Source: Methanomassiliicoccus sp. (GTDB lineage: Archaea > Thermoplasmatota > Thermoplasmata > Methanomassiliicoccales > Methanomassiliicoccaceae). From it: 64,000 bases of DNA. Below the pieces are notes generated by a model, which worked only from the letters and a program-made list of their open reading frames with translations, was not told the origin of the DNA and searched no databases. The stretch lies in contig JAWQJJ010000004.1 of NCBI GenBank assembly GCA_033485155.1, positions 124,001-188,000 of the forward strand. Direction: 5' to 3'. A program made the position numbers and the translations under genes. Numbering within the stretch: the stretch's first letter is position 1; the number at the start of each line of letters is the position of its first letter. Below, piece after piece: positions 1-9,237 of the stretch.

Positions 1-2032
1 CACCGGTGAGACCTATGGCGTCCAGCCCCCGCCGGGAAGCCTCCTCCGTCGCTGCTTCCACCAGCGATTCCAGGACCGCCGCCACGTAGGTCAGAGCTAG
101 GTCCTCTCGGGCCCCCTTCATCTCCCTCAGCTGCTGGAACAGGGGTATGGTCATGACCGTACCGTTCCTCCGCTCTGCTACCAGCCCCGGGAGCACAGAC
201 CCTCTTTCCAGCACTGCTTCCAGCTTCATCGCCGGCTCCCCGTCGTAGGTGCGCTTTTGGCAGACCTCGAAATGGCAGGACAGCGCGTCCAGCAGGCGGC
301 CGAAGCCGGTGGTCGTAGGGCTGGCGCCGATGATCTTGCGCAGCACCGCGGCCTCCCCGTCCTTGAAATATTCACCTGGGCGCCCGGCCAGCTCATCCAT
401 GGCGAACACCAGCCGTCGGGGATCGCGGACCGCCTTCTCCCCGCCCAGGAGGGGGATGGGTTGCAGGTGGGCCACTCGGTCGTAGGAGGTCAGGTCCGCC
501 CGGAGGACCTCTCCGCCCCATGCCTCTCCGTCGTCGCCATAGCCGGTGCCGTCCAGGGTCAGGGCGACCATCTCCTCCTCTCCAGCGTCCACCATGAGCG
601 CGGCGGTGTGGGCCCAGTGGTGCTGGACCTCCACCAGCTCGGCCCTTTCCCGGCGGGCCAGGCCGATCCCGAGCTTGCGGTTGGCGTAACCGGGGTGCAG
701 GTCCACCGCCACCGCCTGCACCTTGTCTACCCCCAGCATCTCCCGGAGATGCTGGACCGCCCCGTCCAGGAAGGCGATGACCCCCAGGGAATCGCCGTCC
801 CCGATGTACTGGGTTGCGAACATCCGTCCGTCCTTGGCCACCGCCCCGCAAAGATTCTCCTGGGCCCCCAGTCCGATGGCGCTACCCTTGAGGGAGATGT
901 CAATGGATGAAGGGATGTGCCCCCTGGACCGGCGGATGAAGTAAGTATGCTCCCCATAGGTCCGGAGGACGGAATCATCGCAACGGTTGATGATCTCCCG
1001 ATCGTGCATGAGGTAGACATCCGCTCCCAGCTCCAGGGCGTCAGTGTCCCGGAGGACCATTGGCTCTCCGGGGACATTGGCCGAGGTCATGACCAAGGCG
1101 TCGTCCTTGAGATGGCGGAACAGCAGGTGGTGCATGCCGGCGTACGGAAGGAAGAGGCCGATGGTGCTCAGGCCGGGGGAGATGAGCTCGGTGACCTGGC
1201 CCGGGCGCTTGCGCACCAGGACCACTGGACGATGAGAGGAGGTCAGATGCTTCTCCTCGGATTCGGTGGGAGCCCCGTACCGCCTGGCCGCTTCCATATC
1301 TCGAACCATGATGGCGAACGGCTTCTCCTTTCGGTGGTACCACTCCCTCAGCCTGGGGAGTGTGGACAGGGTCGTGCAGAGGTGCATTCCGCCCCAGCTT
1401 TTGGCTACCCCGATGTGGCCGCTCTCCAGCATCTGGGCGAAGTCCTTGATGGGGTCCTTGCTCTCCCGTACCTTGCCCTGCCCGTCCAAAAGGTAGTAGG
1501 AGGGGCCGCAGTGAGGACAGGAGATCGTCTGATGATGGAACCTACGGGCCCGAGGGTCGTCGTACTCGTTGCGGCAGTCCGGGTCCATGGGGAAGTCGCG
1601 CATGGATGTTTTCTCCCTGTCGTAAGGAAGATCGATGATGACTGTGAACCTCGCCCCGCAGTTCGTGCAGTTGGTAAACGGGTACAGGTACCGACGGTCG
1701 GAAGGATCGAACATCTCCTTGAGGCAGGCGTCGCAGACCGCAGTATCGTTCGGTATGCCTACCCCTCGCTGCCCCGCCTCGCTAGCCACGATGCGGAAGG
1801 TGGGGCCGCATGCCTCGTCGGAAGGTATCATCTCGACCGCATCGATGCGGGCCAGCGGGGGCAGCTCGTCCTTCAGTCGGCGGACGAACTCCTCGGCCTG
1901 CCGGTCCACCATGATCACGACATTGGAACCGTTATTCTGGACGTAGCCCCGCAGGCCCATGGAGGTGGCGATGCGATATACGGTGGGTCGGAAACCCACT
2001 CCCTGGACTATGCCATGGACGACAATCCTCAT
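1..2032 (-). CDS. hypF: Carbamoyltransferase HypF, 3' end beyond window
   Basis: HypF makes the thiocarboxamide that becomes the cyanide ligand of [NiFe]-hydrogenases, using carbamoyl phosphate and ATP and passing the group to HypE. Read on the minus strand: an N-terminal acylphosphatase domain (residues 1 to about 90, motif GIVQGVGFRPTVYR), HypF zinc fingers (Cys100/103, Cys122/125 and a CPHCGPSY motif near 172), a YrdC-like domain, and the start of the Kae1-like domain with HHWAHTAAL. The C-terminus runs off base 1. The start ATG at 2032 is the only sensible one: the next upstream ATG hits a stop after three codons. A TATA-like CTATATAA at about 2055-2062 would place transcription start at the ATG, so the mRNA is probably leaderless. 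It implies a NiFe hydrogenase elsewhere in the genome. Confidence 0.95.
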   Translation of the reverse strand, partial: MRIVVHGIVQGVGFRPTVYRIATSMGLRGYVQNNGSNVVIMVDRQAEEFVRRLKDELPPLARIDAVEMIPSDEACGPTFRIVASEAGQRGVGIPNDTAVCDACLKEMFDPSDRRYLYPFTNCTNCGARFTVIIDLPYDREKTSMRDFPMDPDCRNEYDDPRARRFHHQTISCPHCGPSYYLLDGQGKVRESKDPIKDFAQMLESGHIGVAKSWGGMHLCTTLSTLPRLREWYHRKEKPFAIMVRDMEAARRYGAPTESEEKHLTSSHRPVVLVRKRPGQVTELISPGLSTIGLFLPYAGMHHLLFRHLKDDALVMTSANVPGEPMVLRDTDALELGADVYLMHDREIINRCDDSVLRTYGEHTYFIRRSRGHIPSSIDISLKGSAIGLGAQENLCGAVAKDGRMFATQYIGDGDSLGVIAFLDGAVQHLREMLGVDKVQAVAVDLHPGYANRKLGIGLARRERAELVEVQHHWAHTAALMVDAGEEEMVALTLDGTGYGDDGEAWGGEVLRADLTSYDRVAHLQPIPLLGGEKAVRDPRRLVFAMDELAGRPGEYFKDGEAAVLRKIIGASPTTTGFGRLLDALSCHFEVCQKRTYDGEPAMKLEAVLERGSVLPGLVAERRNGTVMTIPLFQQLREMKGAREDLALTYVAAVLESLVEAATEEASRRGLDAIGLTG

Positions 2033-2120
2033 GCTCGCATTCCAATGGCGGGGGATTATATAGAGGTTTTCGGGCAATCAATTTAAATCCAGTTTCAGAT
2101 GGACCCGTCGAGGTATAGAG

Positions 2121-2510
2121 ATGGCGGACACGAGCGTCGTCAAGGATGGATTAAGGTACACAACCGATCATGAATGGGTTAGCGTGGAGGACGGGAAGGC
2201 TAGGGTGGGCATCACCGACCACGCTCAAGCTGAGCTCACGGAGATCGTGTTCATTGAGCTTCCCAAGCCGGGCAAGAAGATAAAGAAGGGCGATGTCCTG
2301 GCCCAGCTGGAGAGCGTGAAGACCGTAGCCTCGGTCTACGCCCCGCTCAGCGGCGAGGTGATCGAGGTCAACTCCCCTCTCGAGGACCAGACCCAGCTGA
2401 TCAACGAGTCGCCTTACGACGACGGCTGGCTGGCGGTCATCAAGTTGGACGATCCTGCCGCGGCGGACGCCCTGATGGACGCCGCCGCGTACCGCAAATC
2501 GTTGGGTTAG
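2121..2510 (+). CDS. gcvH: Glycine cleavage system H protein
   Basis: Small lipoyl carrier of the glycine cleavage complex; it shuttles the aminomethyl group between P, T and L proteins. The 129 residues match the usual family length. The lipoylation motif LESVKTVASVY is present, with the acceptor at Lys67, and the N-terminal YTTDHEW signature is clear. No P, T or L protein gene is nearby, so the carrier stands alone here. Stand-alone H proteins can also serve lipoate metabolism; that is family knowledge and is not shown here. Convergent with mtnP, with 14 bp between the stops. An AT-rich element (CAATTTAAATCC, about 2077-2087) is the likely promoter. Confidence 0.96.
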   Translation: MADTSVVKDGLRYTTDHEWVSVEDGKARVGITDHAQAELTEIVFIELPKPGKKIKKGDVLAQLESVKTVASVYAPLSGEVIEVNSPLEDQTQLINESPYDDGWLAVIKLDDPAAADALMDAAAYRKSLG

Positions 2511-2524
2511 AGGACCCCGGACGC

Positions 2525-3310
2525 TCAGAAGCCGGCGTCCTTCAGCGTGCGGGAACAGGCGCACTTGGTCCTTTCGACCGGGATCTTGGGCAGGGCCGCG
2601 GCCATGAGCCTCTGCACCTTCTCCACGTTCTCCTCCATCACCCTGAGCACGGTGGGCAGGTCCACCGGCTCCTCGGCCCAGACATCATAGTCGGTGATGG
2701 TGGCGAGAGAGGTGTAGCACATGTCCATCTCCCTGGCCAGCTGGCACTCGGGCACCACGGTCATGCCTATGATGTCGGCGAACTGGCGGTACATCCTCGA
2801 CTCCGCCCGGGTGGAGAACCGTGGCCCCTCGATGCAGACGTATGTTCCGCCGACGTGGTGAGGGATCTCAAGGTGCTTTGCCTCCCTGGCGAAGAGAGCG
2901 TTCATCTCCTCGCAGAACGGGTCGGCCAGGGAGATGTGCACGGTCCTCGCGCCGTCGTAGAAGGTGTATCGCCGGCCCTTGGTCTGGTCGATGAACTGAT
3001 CGACAATGACCAGGTCTCCCGGCTTATAGTCCTCCTTGAGGGAGCCGACCGCGCAGGGCGAGATCACCCGCTGCACTCCCAGTTGCTTTAGTGCCCAGAT
3101 GTTGGCGCGGTAGTTGACCATGTGCGGCGGCAGGGTGTGGCCGCTGCCATGGCGGGACAGGAACGCGACCTCCACCCCGCTGAGCTCCCCGACCAGGATG
3201 GCGTCGGACGGCGCCCCGTAGGGGGTGGACATTAACACTCGGTCCTTGATGTCGAACATCTTCGGGTCGTAGACCCCAGTTCCGCCGATGATGCCGATGA
3301 GCGGTGCCAT
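2525..3310 (-). CDS. mtnP: S-methyl-5'-thioadenosine (or thioinosine) phosphorylase
   Basis: Purine nucleoside phosphorylase family, MTAP branch: phosphorolysis of 5'-methylthioadenosine (or its deaminated form methylthioinosine) to 5-methylthioribose 1-phosphate and the base, for methionine salvage. The 261 residues start with the typical IGIIGGTGVYD phosphate-binding loop; RHG(S/T)GH and the ICIEGPRFSTRAES-type segment (here VCIEGPRFSTRAES) follow. The family includes adenosine- and inosine-preferring members that I cannot separate by eye. The ATG at 3310 lies about 25 bp from a minus-strand TATA-like element (GTTTATCTATC, 3331-3341), so the mRNA is probably leaderless. Divergent from the flavin reductase. 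Confidence 0.93.
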   Translation of the reverse strand: MAPLIGIIGGTGVYDPKMFDIKDRVLMSTPYGAPSDAILVGELSGVEVAFLSRHGSGHTLPPHMVNYRANIWALKQLGVQRVISPCAVGSLKEDYKPGDLVIVDQFIDQTKGRRYTFYDGARTVHISLADPFCEEMNALFAREAKHLEIPHHVGGTYVCIEGPRFSTRAESRMYRQFADIIGMTVVPECQLAREMDMCYTSLATITDYDVWAEEPVDLPTVLRVMEENVEKVQRLMAAALPKIPVERTKCACSRTLKDAGF

Positions 3311-3408
3311 AGGCCGTCGATAACTGAACGGATAGATAAACCGTGCTCCACGCCGACGAAGGAAGGATACAAGCCTTTTTTATTCGGTTCCATCATCCTG
3401 GCGATAGC

Positions 3409-3930
3409 ATGACCGTAAAGACCGAGATGAACCCTGTGCGGGGGATCAGGGCCTTTCCCGCCTTCCCTGTAGTCCTGGCGGTCGTGGGCAGGGAGGAGAG
3501 GAACATAATCACCTTGGCTCTCGTACACGTCTTCTCGTTCAATCCTCCCCTCGTCGGCATCGGGGTCATGCCTTCACGGTACAGCCACGAGCTGCTCCAC
3601 CGGTCGCCGGACTTCAGCATCAATATACCGAGCAAGGAGCTGGTGGAGGAGGTCATCTTCTGCGGCGAGAGGTCCGGAAAGGAAGTCGACAAGTTCGAGG
3701 AGACCGGTCTCACCCCCACGCCGGGGAGGAAGATCGAGTCCCCGGTGATCGAGGAATGCATCGTCAACCTCGAATGCCGCAAGGTCCAGGTCTTCGATAC
3801 CGGCGACCACACCTGGTTCATCGGCGAGGTGGTGTGCGCGCAGACAGTAGATAACTATGACAGGGAGCGGGCGCTTATATACTGGGCGGGAGAGTTCCGC
3901 ACCCTGGGGGAGATCATCAGGGGAAGATGA
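3409..3930 (+). CDS. Flavin reductase family protein (flavoredoxin-like)
   Basis: A 173-residue protein of the flavin reductase-like split-barrel family, which binds FMN and reduces flavins or acts as an electron carrier in anaerobes. It has the family arrangement: an N-terminal strand with AFPVVLAVVG, then NPPLVGIGVMPSRYSHELL and FSINIPSKEL, a conserved CGERSGKEVDKF helix, and a C-terminal LxCRKVQVFDTGDHTWFIGEVV. I chose ATG 3409 rather than an upstream in-frame start because TTTTTTATT at about 3376-3384 puts transcription start almost at this ATG. It overlaps the aminotransferase by 4 bp (ATGA), so the two are co-transcribed. The actual substrate cannot be read from sequence. Confidence 0.85.
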   Translation: MTVKTEMNPVRGIRAFPAFPVVLAVVGREERNIITLALVHVFSFNPPLVGIGVMPSRYSHELLHRSPDFSINIPSKELVEEVIFCGERSGKEVDKFEETGLTPTPGRKIESPVIEECIVNLECRKVQVFDTGDHTWFIGEVVCAQTVDNYDRERALIYWAGEFRTLGEIIRGR

Positions 3931-5018
3931 CGCCGTTTTTGAAGGATCCTCTTGAGGAGTGGGCGCTGCATTGCCGGGACCGGCAGGCGGCCATCTCCAT
4001 GGATAGCAGCGGGGCTCCCCCGCCGTTCTGGGACTCGGGATGGAAAGAGATATCTTACTTCCCGTCCAACGACGAGGCGGACGCCGAAGCCCGTCTCAAG
4101 GATGAACTGGCCCGCACCTACGGCGTGGATAGCGACATGATCGCCCTGACCCAGGGCGCCCAGCACGCCACCTTTCTGTTCTTCCTGACCCAGCTGCGGC
4201 CGGGGGACCTGGCTGCGGTGGAGAACCCGACCTTCATGCCCATCCGCCGCCAGGCGGAGTCGGTCTGCCAGGTTCGGACCCTCGACCGACTGCCGACGGC
4301 CGCGTACCTTCCCCGGGAGGAGCAGCTCGACACCCTCCTGGCACAGGGGGCCAGGGTGGTCGCCTTGACCAACCTTCACAATCCCTCGGGAACGCTGCTG
4401 TCCACCGACCGGATGGCTGAGATCGTGGAACGGGCCGGCCGCCGGAGGGCGATGGTGCTCAGCGACGAGGTGTACCGGGAGATGGCCTATGGGCCGGTAC
4501 CCAAGGGAGCGTATCAGCTGGGGGAGAATGCCGTCTCAGTGTCCAGCGTCACCAAGCTGAACGGTCTGCGGGGCCTTAGGGTCGGCTGGCTGATCGGCCC
4601 CCCGGAGGTCGCGCAGGCGGTCGAGGCTGCCCGGCTCTACACCTCTTACCGTCTGCCGGCGATCACCTGCTACTACGCTGCGGAAGCGGTCCGACGGAGG
4701 GATTGGTTCCGCGAGCGCGTACTGAGGGCGGCCAAGGAGAACCTTCCCGCGCTGTCGAAGTGGCTGGAGATCGACGACAGGGTCGACTGCCGCATGCCCG
4801 ACGGGGGCCTTATGGCCCATCTCCGACTGCCTCCGAGGGTCGACGACCTGGAGTTCAGCGAGTGGCTGCTGGACCGCCGGGTGGCGGTGGGTCCGGGGCG
4901 GTACTGGGGCTCACCGGGAACCATCAGGGTGACCTTTTCCTGCCCCCGCCTGCAGCTGGAGGCGGGGTTGGGGGCGATAACCACCCTGCTCGATGTAAGG
5001 TACGCCGTGATGGAATGA
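3927..5018 (+). CDS. PLP-dependent aminotransferase, class I/II
   Basis: A 363-residue fold-type I aminotransferase. Visible hallmarks are the TQGAQHATFLF segment (cofactor phosphate region), NLHNPSGTLL (the Asn that hydrogen-bonds PLP), SDEVYREM (Asp pairing with the pyridine nitrogen), the Schiff-base lysine in VSSVTKLNGLRGLRVGW, and a C-terminal Arg segment near GTIRVTFSCP. The likely substrates are an amino acid and a 2-oxo acid, but the family does not fix which. Neighbours pheA and the his/aro operons make an aromatic or aspartate role conceivable; that is context only. It is co-transcribed with the flavin reductase and ends 6 bp from the convergent pheA stop. Confidence 0.9.
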   Translation: MTPFLKDPLEEWALHCRDRQAAISMDSSGAPPPFWDSGWKEISYFPSNDEADAEARLKDELARTYGVDSDMIALTQGAQHATFLFFLTQLRPGDLAAVENPTFMPIRRQAESVCQVRTLDRLPTAAYLPREEQLDTLLAQGARVVALTNLHNPSGTLLSTDRMAEIVERAGRRRAMVLSDEVYREMAYGPVPKGAYQLGENAVSVSSVTKLNGLRGLRVGWLIGPPEVAQAVEAARLYTSYRLPAITCYYAAEAVRRRDWFRERVLRAAKENLPALSKWLEIDDRVDCRMPDGGLMAHLRLPPRVDDLEFSEWLLDRRVAVGPGRYWGSPGTIRVTFSCPRLQLEAGLGAITTLLDVRYAVME

Positions 5019-5024
5019 ACGGGA

Positions 5025-5849
5025 TCAGGCCAGCGGCCGGGCGCGGGGATACGAGCCGAGAACCTTGACGAACACCGCCCGGCGCACCAGATCGGTAAGC
5101 GCATCGGCGACCTTGGGATCGTTGACGTGGCCGTCGATGTCCACGAAGAAGACGTATTCCCACGCTCTACCCTTTCGGGGCCGGGACTCCACCTTGGTCA
5201 TGTTGATCCCCTGATGGGCGAAGCAACCCATGGCCTCATACAGTGCCCCGGGCACGTTCCGGGTGGCGAAGGCCAGCGAGGTCTTGTCCCCCTGGTCCAG
5301 GAGGCGGGAGGATCGCTGCAGGGCGAAGAACCGCGTGAAATTATCGTCGCTGCTCTGGACGCCCTCCCTCAGGACCTTCATGCCGTACACCTCGGCGGCC
5401 CGGCGGGAGGCGATGGCTGCTTCCCCTTTCAACCCGCGGTCCCGGACCGCCCGCACCGAACCGGCGGTGTCGAAGTCCGGGATCTTCTCCCATTGCGGAT
5501 ATTTGGCCAGGAAGCTGCGGCATTGCCCCAGCGCCTGGGGGTGGGAGTACACCCTAACGATGTCCTTCAGCTCCGCGTCCGGATGCACGATGAGGCAGTG
5601 GACTACCGGCACGAGGACCTCGCCCACGATCACCAGGTCGTTTTCCAGCAGGAGGTCGTTGACCACGGCCACGGTCCCCTCGAGGGAGTTCTCCACCGGC
5701 ACGATGCCGTACTCGGCGTCACCCCGCTCCACCGCCCGGAACACGCTCTCGAAATCCGGGCAGGGCATTGTTCCCACGTCAGGGAAGAAGGCTGCCGCCG
5801 CGTCTTCGGAGAACGCCCCCTGGACCCCCTGGAATGCTACTCCGCTCAT
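5025..5849 (-). CDS. pheA: Prephenate dehydratase
   Basis: Converts prephenate to phenylpyruvate, the Phe-specific branch. The 274 residues comprise a catalytic PDT domain (FQGVQGAFSEDAA at the N-terminus, PVENSLEGTV, and the catalytic Thr-Arg-Phe in NFTRFF) followed by an ACT domain (PGALYEAMGCFA, with the ESRP signature) that normally mediates Phe feedback inhibition. There is no fused chorismate mutase; the mutase in this window is fused to prephenate dehydrogenase at 19415-20485. It is the last gene of the his-lysC-pheA operon, 3 bp after lysC. Confidence 0.96.
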   Translation of the reverse strand: MSGVAFQGVQGAFSEDAAAAFFPDVGTMPCPDFESVFRAVERGDAEYGIVPVENSLEGTVAVVNDLLLENDLVIVGEVLVPVVHCLIVHPDAELKDIVRVYSHPQALGQCRSFLAKYPQWEKIPDFDTAGSVRAVRDRGLKGEAAIASRRAAEVYGMKVLREGVQSSDDNFTRFFALQRSSRLLDQGDKTSLAFATRNVPGALYEAMGCFAHQGINMTKVESRPRKGRAWEYVFFVDIDGHVNDPKVADALTDLVRRAVFVKVLGSYPRARPLA

Positions 5850-5852
5850 GGC

Positions 5853-7220
5853 TCAACCGCCGAAGAACTCGTGATGGATGGTCTTGGTCGTCCTCTCCAG
5901 GTCCTTACGCTTGACGGTGAAGGTCAGAGCCACGGTGGACGCCCCGGCGGAGATGAGGCCCACGTTCGTCCCGTTGCTGGCGACGATGGTGAAGACCCTG
6001 CCGGCGATGCCCTCCTTCTGCCCCAATCCTTCACCCACCAGGCACAGCAGGGCGACGTCGCGCACCGATTCCACGCGGTCCACCACGCCCTTCTTCGCCT
6101 CCGCCACCACCTTCTCCGCGCGCTTGAGGTCCCGCTCCTCGATGAGCATGGAAACGCAGGTCTGGGAGGTCGCCGCGGAGTATACATTGATGCTGGCATC
6201 GGATAGCATGGTCGACATCTCTGACATGACCCCGGACTTTGAGCCCAGGCCTGCCCCATAGACCTTGACCATGGCCATGTTTGGCATGCTGGATATGCTC
6301 TTGATGGTGCGGTTGCCCTCCACCCCCTTGGGGTTGATGGCGGTGCCCTCATAGGAGGGCTTGAAGACGTTCTTGACCCGAATTGTGATGCCCTTGGCCC
6401 TAGCCGGTTCAACGGTGCGGGGGTGCAATACCTTGGCTCCGAAGTACGACAGCTCGGCCGCCTCCTCGTAGGAGAGCTGACTGATGGGCACCGCTTCTTG
6501 GACGACCTTGGGGTCGGCGGACATGAAGCCGTCAACGTCTTTCCAGATCTCCAGGCTGTCCGCATCTATGGCGTTAGCGATGACGCTGGCGCTGTAGTCC
6601 GTGCCGTTCCGGCCGAGCAGGGTGATGAATCCATCATGGGTCTTGCCGAAGAAGCCGGTGACCACCGGGGTCTCCTGGCGCTTGAACATCTCGTAGATGC
6701 GGGGAGCAATGTTGTTCCTGGTGGCCTCGATGTCCACCGTGGCCGAACCGAAGGTGCCGTCGGTGATGACACCCAGCTCGTCGGCGTCCACCGGTATCGC
6801 GTTCACCCCCATCTCCTGCAGCATGGCCGCCATCATGATGACGCTCATGCGCTCCCCGAATGATTGGACGAGATCCTTGGTCCTCGGGGTCAGCTCCTCC
6901 AGATAGATAATCCCGTACAGGATCCGCTCCAGCCTGACCAGCTGGGCGCTCAGCTGGCTGACCGCGGTCTGCTTGACGTCCATGCTCCCGGCGACCTCGG
7001 CCAGAAGCTTGAGATGGCGATCCCTCAGCGTTCGAATGAACTGCTGCACTTCCTCCTCCCGCCGTACCTTGGACATGAAGTCAAGAAGAGAATCAGTGAT
7101 CCCCTGGATTGCCGATACCACAATGACCTTCTCTTCACCGTCGGCGGCGATAATCTCCCCCACGCTCATCATGCTCGCTCCGTCCTTGAGCGAGGACCCT
7201 CCGAACTTGAGGACCTTCAT
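5853..7220 (-). CDS. lysC: Aspartate kinase
   Basis: Phosphorylates L-aspartate, the first step toward aspartate semialdehyde. The 455 residues show the N-terminal KFGGSSLKDG nucleotide loop, GFFGKT, GRNGTDYSA and WKDVDGFMSADPK kinase motifs, then two ACT domains (from about residue 300; the SGVMSEM and TNVGLISAGAS loops) that usually confer Lys or Thr inhibition. I start it at ATG 7220 because this overlaps the upstream stop by 4 bp (ATGA) and gives the family N-terminus; the ORF reads open for 16 more codons with no similarity. Its product feeds asd at 18351-19412, placed in the other amino-acid operon. Confidence 0.95.
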   Translation of the reverse strand: MKVLKFGGSSLKDGASMMSVGEIIAADGEEKVIVVSAIQGITDSLLDFMSKVRREEEVQQFIRTLRDRHLKLLAEVAGSMDVKQTAVSQLSAQLVRLERILYGIIYLEELTPRTKDLVQSFGERMSVIMMAAMLQEMGVNAIPVDADELGVITDGTFGSATVDIEATRNNIAPRIYEMFKRQETPVVTGFFGKTHDGFITLLGRNGTDYSASVIANAIDADSLEIWKDVDGFMSADPKVVQEAVPISQLSYEEAAELSYFGAKVLHPRTVEPARAKGITIRVKNVFKPSYEGTAINPKGVEGNRTIKSISSMPNMAMVKVYGAGLGSKSGVMSEMSTMLSDASINVYSAATSQTCVSMLIEERDLKRAEKVVAEAKKGVVDRVESVRDVALLCLVGEGLGQKEGIAGRVFTIVASNGTNVGLISAGASTVALTFTVKRKDLERTTKTIHHEFFGG

Positions 7221-7876
7221 CCTTTCCGTGCCCTCCGTATGATCTCCTTGGGGATACGTTGGACGCACAGCTCCGCCTCGTCACGGGTGAGCCCGGCGCC
7301 CATGGCTACGTGGACCGCGCGCTCCTCGGTGATGAGGTCGCCGGGGGCGTGGGTGTCGGTGTTGACAACCATCTTGGCATCGACCTTGCGAGCCATGCGC
7401 ACCACGTGCCCGTTGGTCAGGGCGTGCGACGGCCTTGAGGTGATCTCCAGCACCACGCCGTTGTCGGCCGCGGCCTGGGCGTCCTCCATAGTGAGGAATC
7501 CGGGATGGGCGAGGATGTTAACGTCGGGGTTGTTTACCGCCGCGCGGTTGGTACCCTTCTCCACCGGTTCGGAGATGGTCTCGCCATGCACCACGATGAT
7601 CTCCGCCCCGGCCTTCTTGGCCTGCCTGACCACCTGATCCATCTTGGCGGCAGGGATATGAGTGAGCTCGACGCCGACCAGCATGTCCAATCCCCACTCC
7701 GCGGCCAGGGGGACATCCTTCCTGACCTCCCTAATGAGCCGCTCGATGTTGCTGGGGTCCGCGTGATCGGTCACCGCGATGGCCTCATGCCTCATCACCA
7801 CGGCCCGCCTGGCCAGCTCGATAGGCAGGAGTTCGCCGTCGCTCTGCAGCGTGTGCATGTGAAGGTCTATCCTCAT
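7217..7876 (-). CDS. PHP-domain phosphatase, probable histidinol-phosphatase
   Basis: A PHP-fold metal-dependent phosphoesterase of 219 residues. All four PHP motifs are visible: HMHTLQSDG at residues 6 to 14, TDHAD near 36, the HGET and HPG metal ligands in the middle, and NTDTHAPGD near the C-terminus. It sits inside the his operon between hisIE and lysC, overlapping both neighbours by 4 bp, and no other histidinol-phosphatase is present. That makes it the best candidate for hydrolysis of histidinol phosphate to histidinol. The PHP fold also includes nucleases and other phosphatases, so the substrate is inferred from context. Confidence 0.85.
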   Translation of the reverse strand: MRIDLHMHTLQSDGELLPIELARRAVVMRHEAIAVTDHADPSNIERLIREVRKDVPLAAEWGLDMLVGVELTHIPAAKMDQVVRQAKKAGAEIIVVHGETISEPVEKGTNRAAVNNPDVNILAHPGFLTMEDAQAAADNGVVLEITSRPSHALTNGHVVRMARKVDAKMVVNTDTHAPGDLITEERAVHVAMGAGLTRDEAELCVQRIPKEIIRRARKG

Positions 7877-8487
7877 TTCTTAACCCCCTTGTGCCTGTCG
7901 GACAGCTTCCTGAACACCTCGTTCATGGGCAGGTTGAGGTACTCGAACAGGACCATCTGGTGATAGATGAGGTCCGCTGCCTCCCAGACCTCTCCGTCAT
8001 GGTCCTTCCCCTTGCCGGAGATGGCCAGCTCTGCCGCCTCCTCCACCACCTTCTTCAGCACCTTATCCTCGTTGGACAGCAGCTGGTTGGTGTAGCTGCC
8101 CTCCTTGGGGTGCTCCTTGCGGTCGCGGATGATCCTGCGCAGCTCGGGGATTATGGATGCGGTGCCGCTGAGGTCGCCGTATAGCACTTCCTCGAAGCAG
8201 GACGGCCGTTCCAGATGGCAGGCGTTGCCCGTCTGCCGCACGCGGATCAGCAGCGTGTCGCTATCACAATCGGTCTGGATGCTCACGATGTCCTGCACGT
8301 GGCCGGACTCCTCGCCCTTCATCCACAGCTTCTGCCGGGACCGGGACCAGAAATGCGTGCGGCCGGTGGAGAGCATGAGGTCGTAGGATTCCTGATTGGC
8401 CCAGGCCATCATCAGCACCTCGTTGGTCTCTGCGTCCTGCACGATAGCCGGAATCAGCCCGTCGGCGTTGAACTTCAATGCGGTCAT
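7873..8487 (-). CDS. hisIE: Bifunctional phosphoribosyl-AMP cyclohydrolase / phosphoribosyl-ATP pyrophosphatase
   Basis: Steps 2 and 3 of histidine synthesis in one 204-residue chain. The N-terminal HisI domain (to about residue 110) has [14 protein letters not shown], the [17 protein letters not shown] substrate segment, the Asp cluster [11 protein letters not shown], and the zinc-binding QTGNACHL. The C-terminal HisE domain has [22 protein letters not shown] and [13 protein letters not shown]. Many archaea keep HisI and HisE apart; the fusion is the usual bacterial arrangement. It overlaps hisF and the PHP gene by 4 bp each. Confidence 0.96.
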   Translation of the reverse strand: MTALKFNADGLIPAIVQDAETNEVLMMAWANQESYDLMLSTGRTHFWSRSRQKLWMKGEESGHVQDIVSIQTDCDSDTLLIRVRQTGNACHLERPSCFEEVLYGDLSGTASIIPELRRIIRDRKEHPKEGSYTNQLLSNEDKVLKKVVEEAAELAISGKGKDHDGEVWEAADLIYHQMVLFEYLNLPMNEVFRKLSDRHKGVKK

Positions 8488-9236
8488 CTTACCTGCACTC
8501 CCCTGTCCGAGAGGTAGCGTTTGACGTCCCCCACGGTATAGGTGCCATAATGGAAAATCGAAGCGGCCAGAGCCGCCGAGGCGTTGGTTTCCTCGAAGAC
8601 CTGATGGATGTGCTCCGGGCTGCCGCAGCCCCCTGAGGCAATCACCGGGATGTGCACGCTGTCAGCGACCAGCTCGGTTAGCTTTATGTCGTACCCGTTG
8701 GTGGTCCCGTCGGCGTCCATGCTGGTCAGGAGGATCTCGCCCGCGCCACGGTCCTGCATTTCGTAGGCCCAGTCGACGGCCTCCAGTTCGGTGCGCTGCC
8801 GACCCCCGTGGGTGTATACCTTCCAGCCGCGGCCCTCGCGCTTGGCGTCGATGGCCACGACCACGCACTGGCTCCCGAAGTCCTTAGCGCAGGCGGTGAT
8901 GAGCGTGGGATCATGGACGGCCGCGGTGTTCACCGACACCTTGTCCGCTCCCGCGTTGAGCGCGTGCCTCATGTCCTCCTTGGACCGAATCCCTCCGCCG
9001 ACGGTGAGCGGGACGAAGAGGCCCTCCGCGGTCCGCTCCACAACCTCGAGCAGGGTCTTCCGGGCATCGGAGGAGGCGGTGATGTCCAGGAACACGATCT
9101 CGTCCGCCCCCTGTTTCTCATATTCCACTGCCAGGTCGGGCGGATAGCCGACACCTTCCAGGTTCTGGAACTTGACGCCCTTGACCACCCGCCCGTCGGT
9201 CACGTCCAGGCAGGGTATGATGCGCTTGGTGAGCAT
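8484..9236 (-). CDS. hisF: Imidazole glycerol phosphate synthase, cyclase subunit
   Basis: TIM-barrel cyclase subunit that uses ammonia from HisH to turn PRFAR into imidazole glycerol phosphate and AICAR. The 250 residues begin [20 protein letters not shown] (catalytic Asp in the CLDV motif); TVGGGIRS, the second Asp in [10 protein letters not shown], and VIASGGCG follow. I start it at ATG 9236, which matches the family N-terminus and lies 1 bp after the hisB stop; an upstream extension would be unconserved and would overlap hisB. Its partner hisH is two genes upstream in the same operon. Confidence 0.96.
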   Translation of the reverse strand: MLTKRIIPCLDVTDGRVVKGVKFQNLEGVGYPPDLAVEYEKQGADEIVFLDITASSDARKTLLEVVERTAEGLFVPLTVGGGIRSKEDMRHALNAGADKVSVNTAAVHDPTLITACAKDFGSQCVVVAIDAKREGRGWKVYTHGGRQRTELEAVDWAYEMQDRGAGEILLTSMDADGTTNGYDIKLTELVADSVHIPVIASGGCGSPEHIHQVFEETNASAALAASIFHYGTYTVGDVKRYLSDRGVQVR

Positions 9237-9237
9237 C

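Noticed and set aside
917-2086. Long plus-strand ORF (389 codons) opposite hypF
   Set aside because: It is the antisense shadow of hypF: the minus strand encodes clear acylphosphatase, zinc-finger and YrdC motifs, whereas the plus-strand translation has no recognisable domain.
5127-6206. 359-codon plus-strand ORF across pheA and lysC
   Set aside because: High GC creates long antisense frames; this one runs across two real genes and is rich in His, Gly and Arg without motifs.
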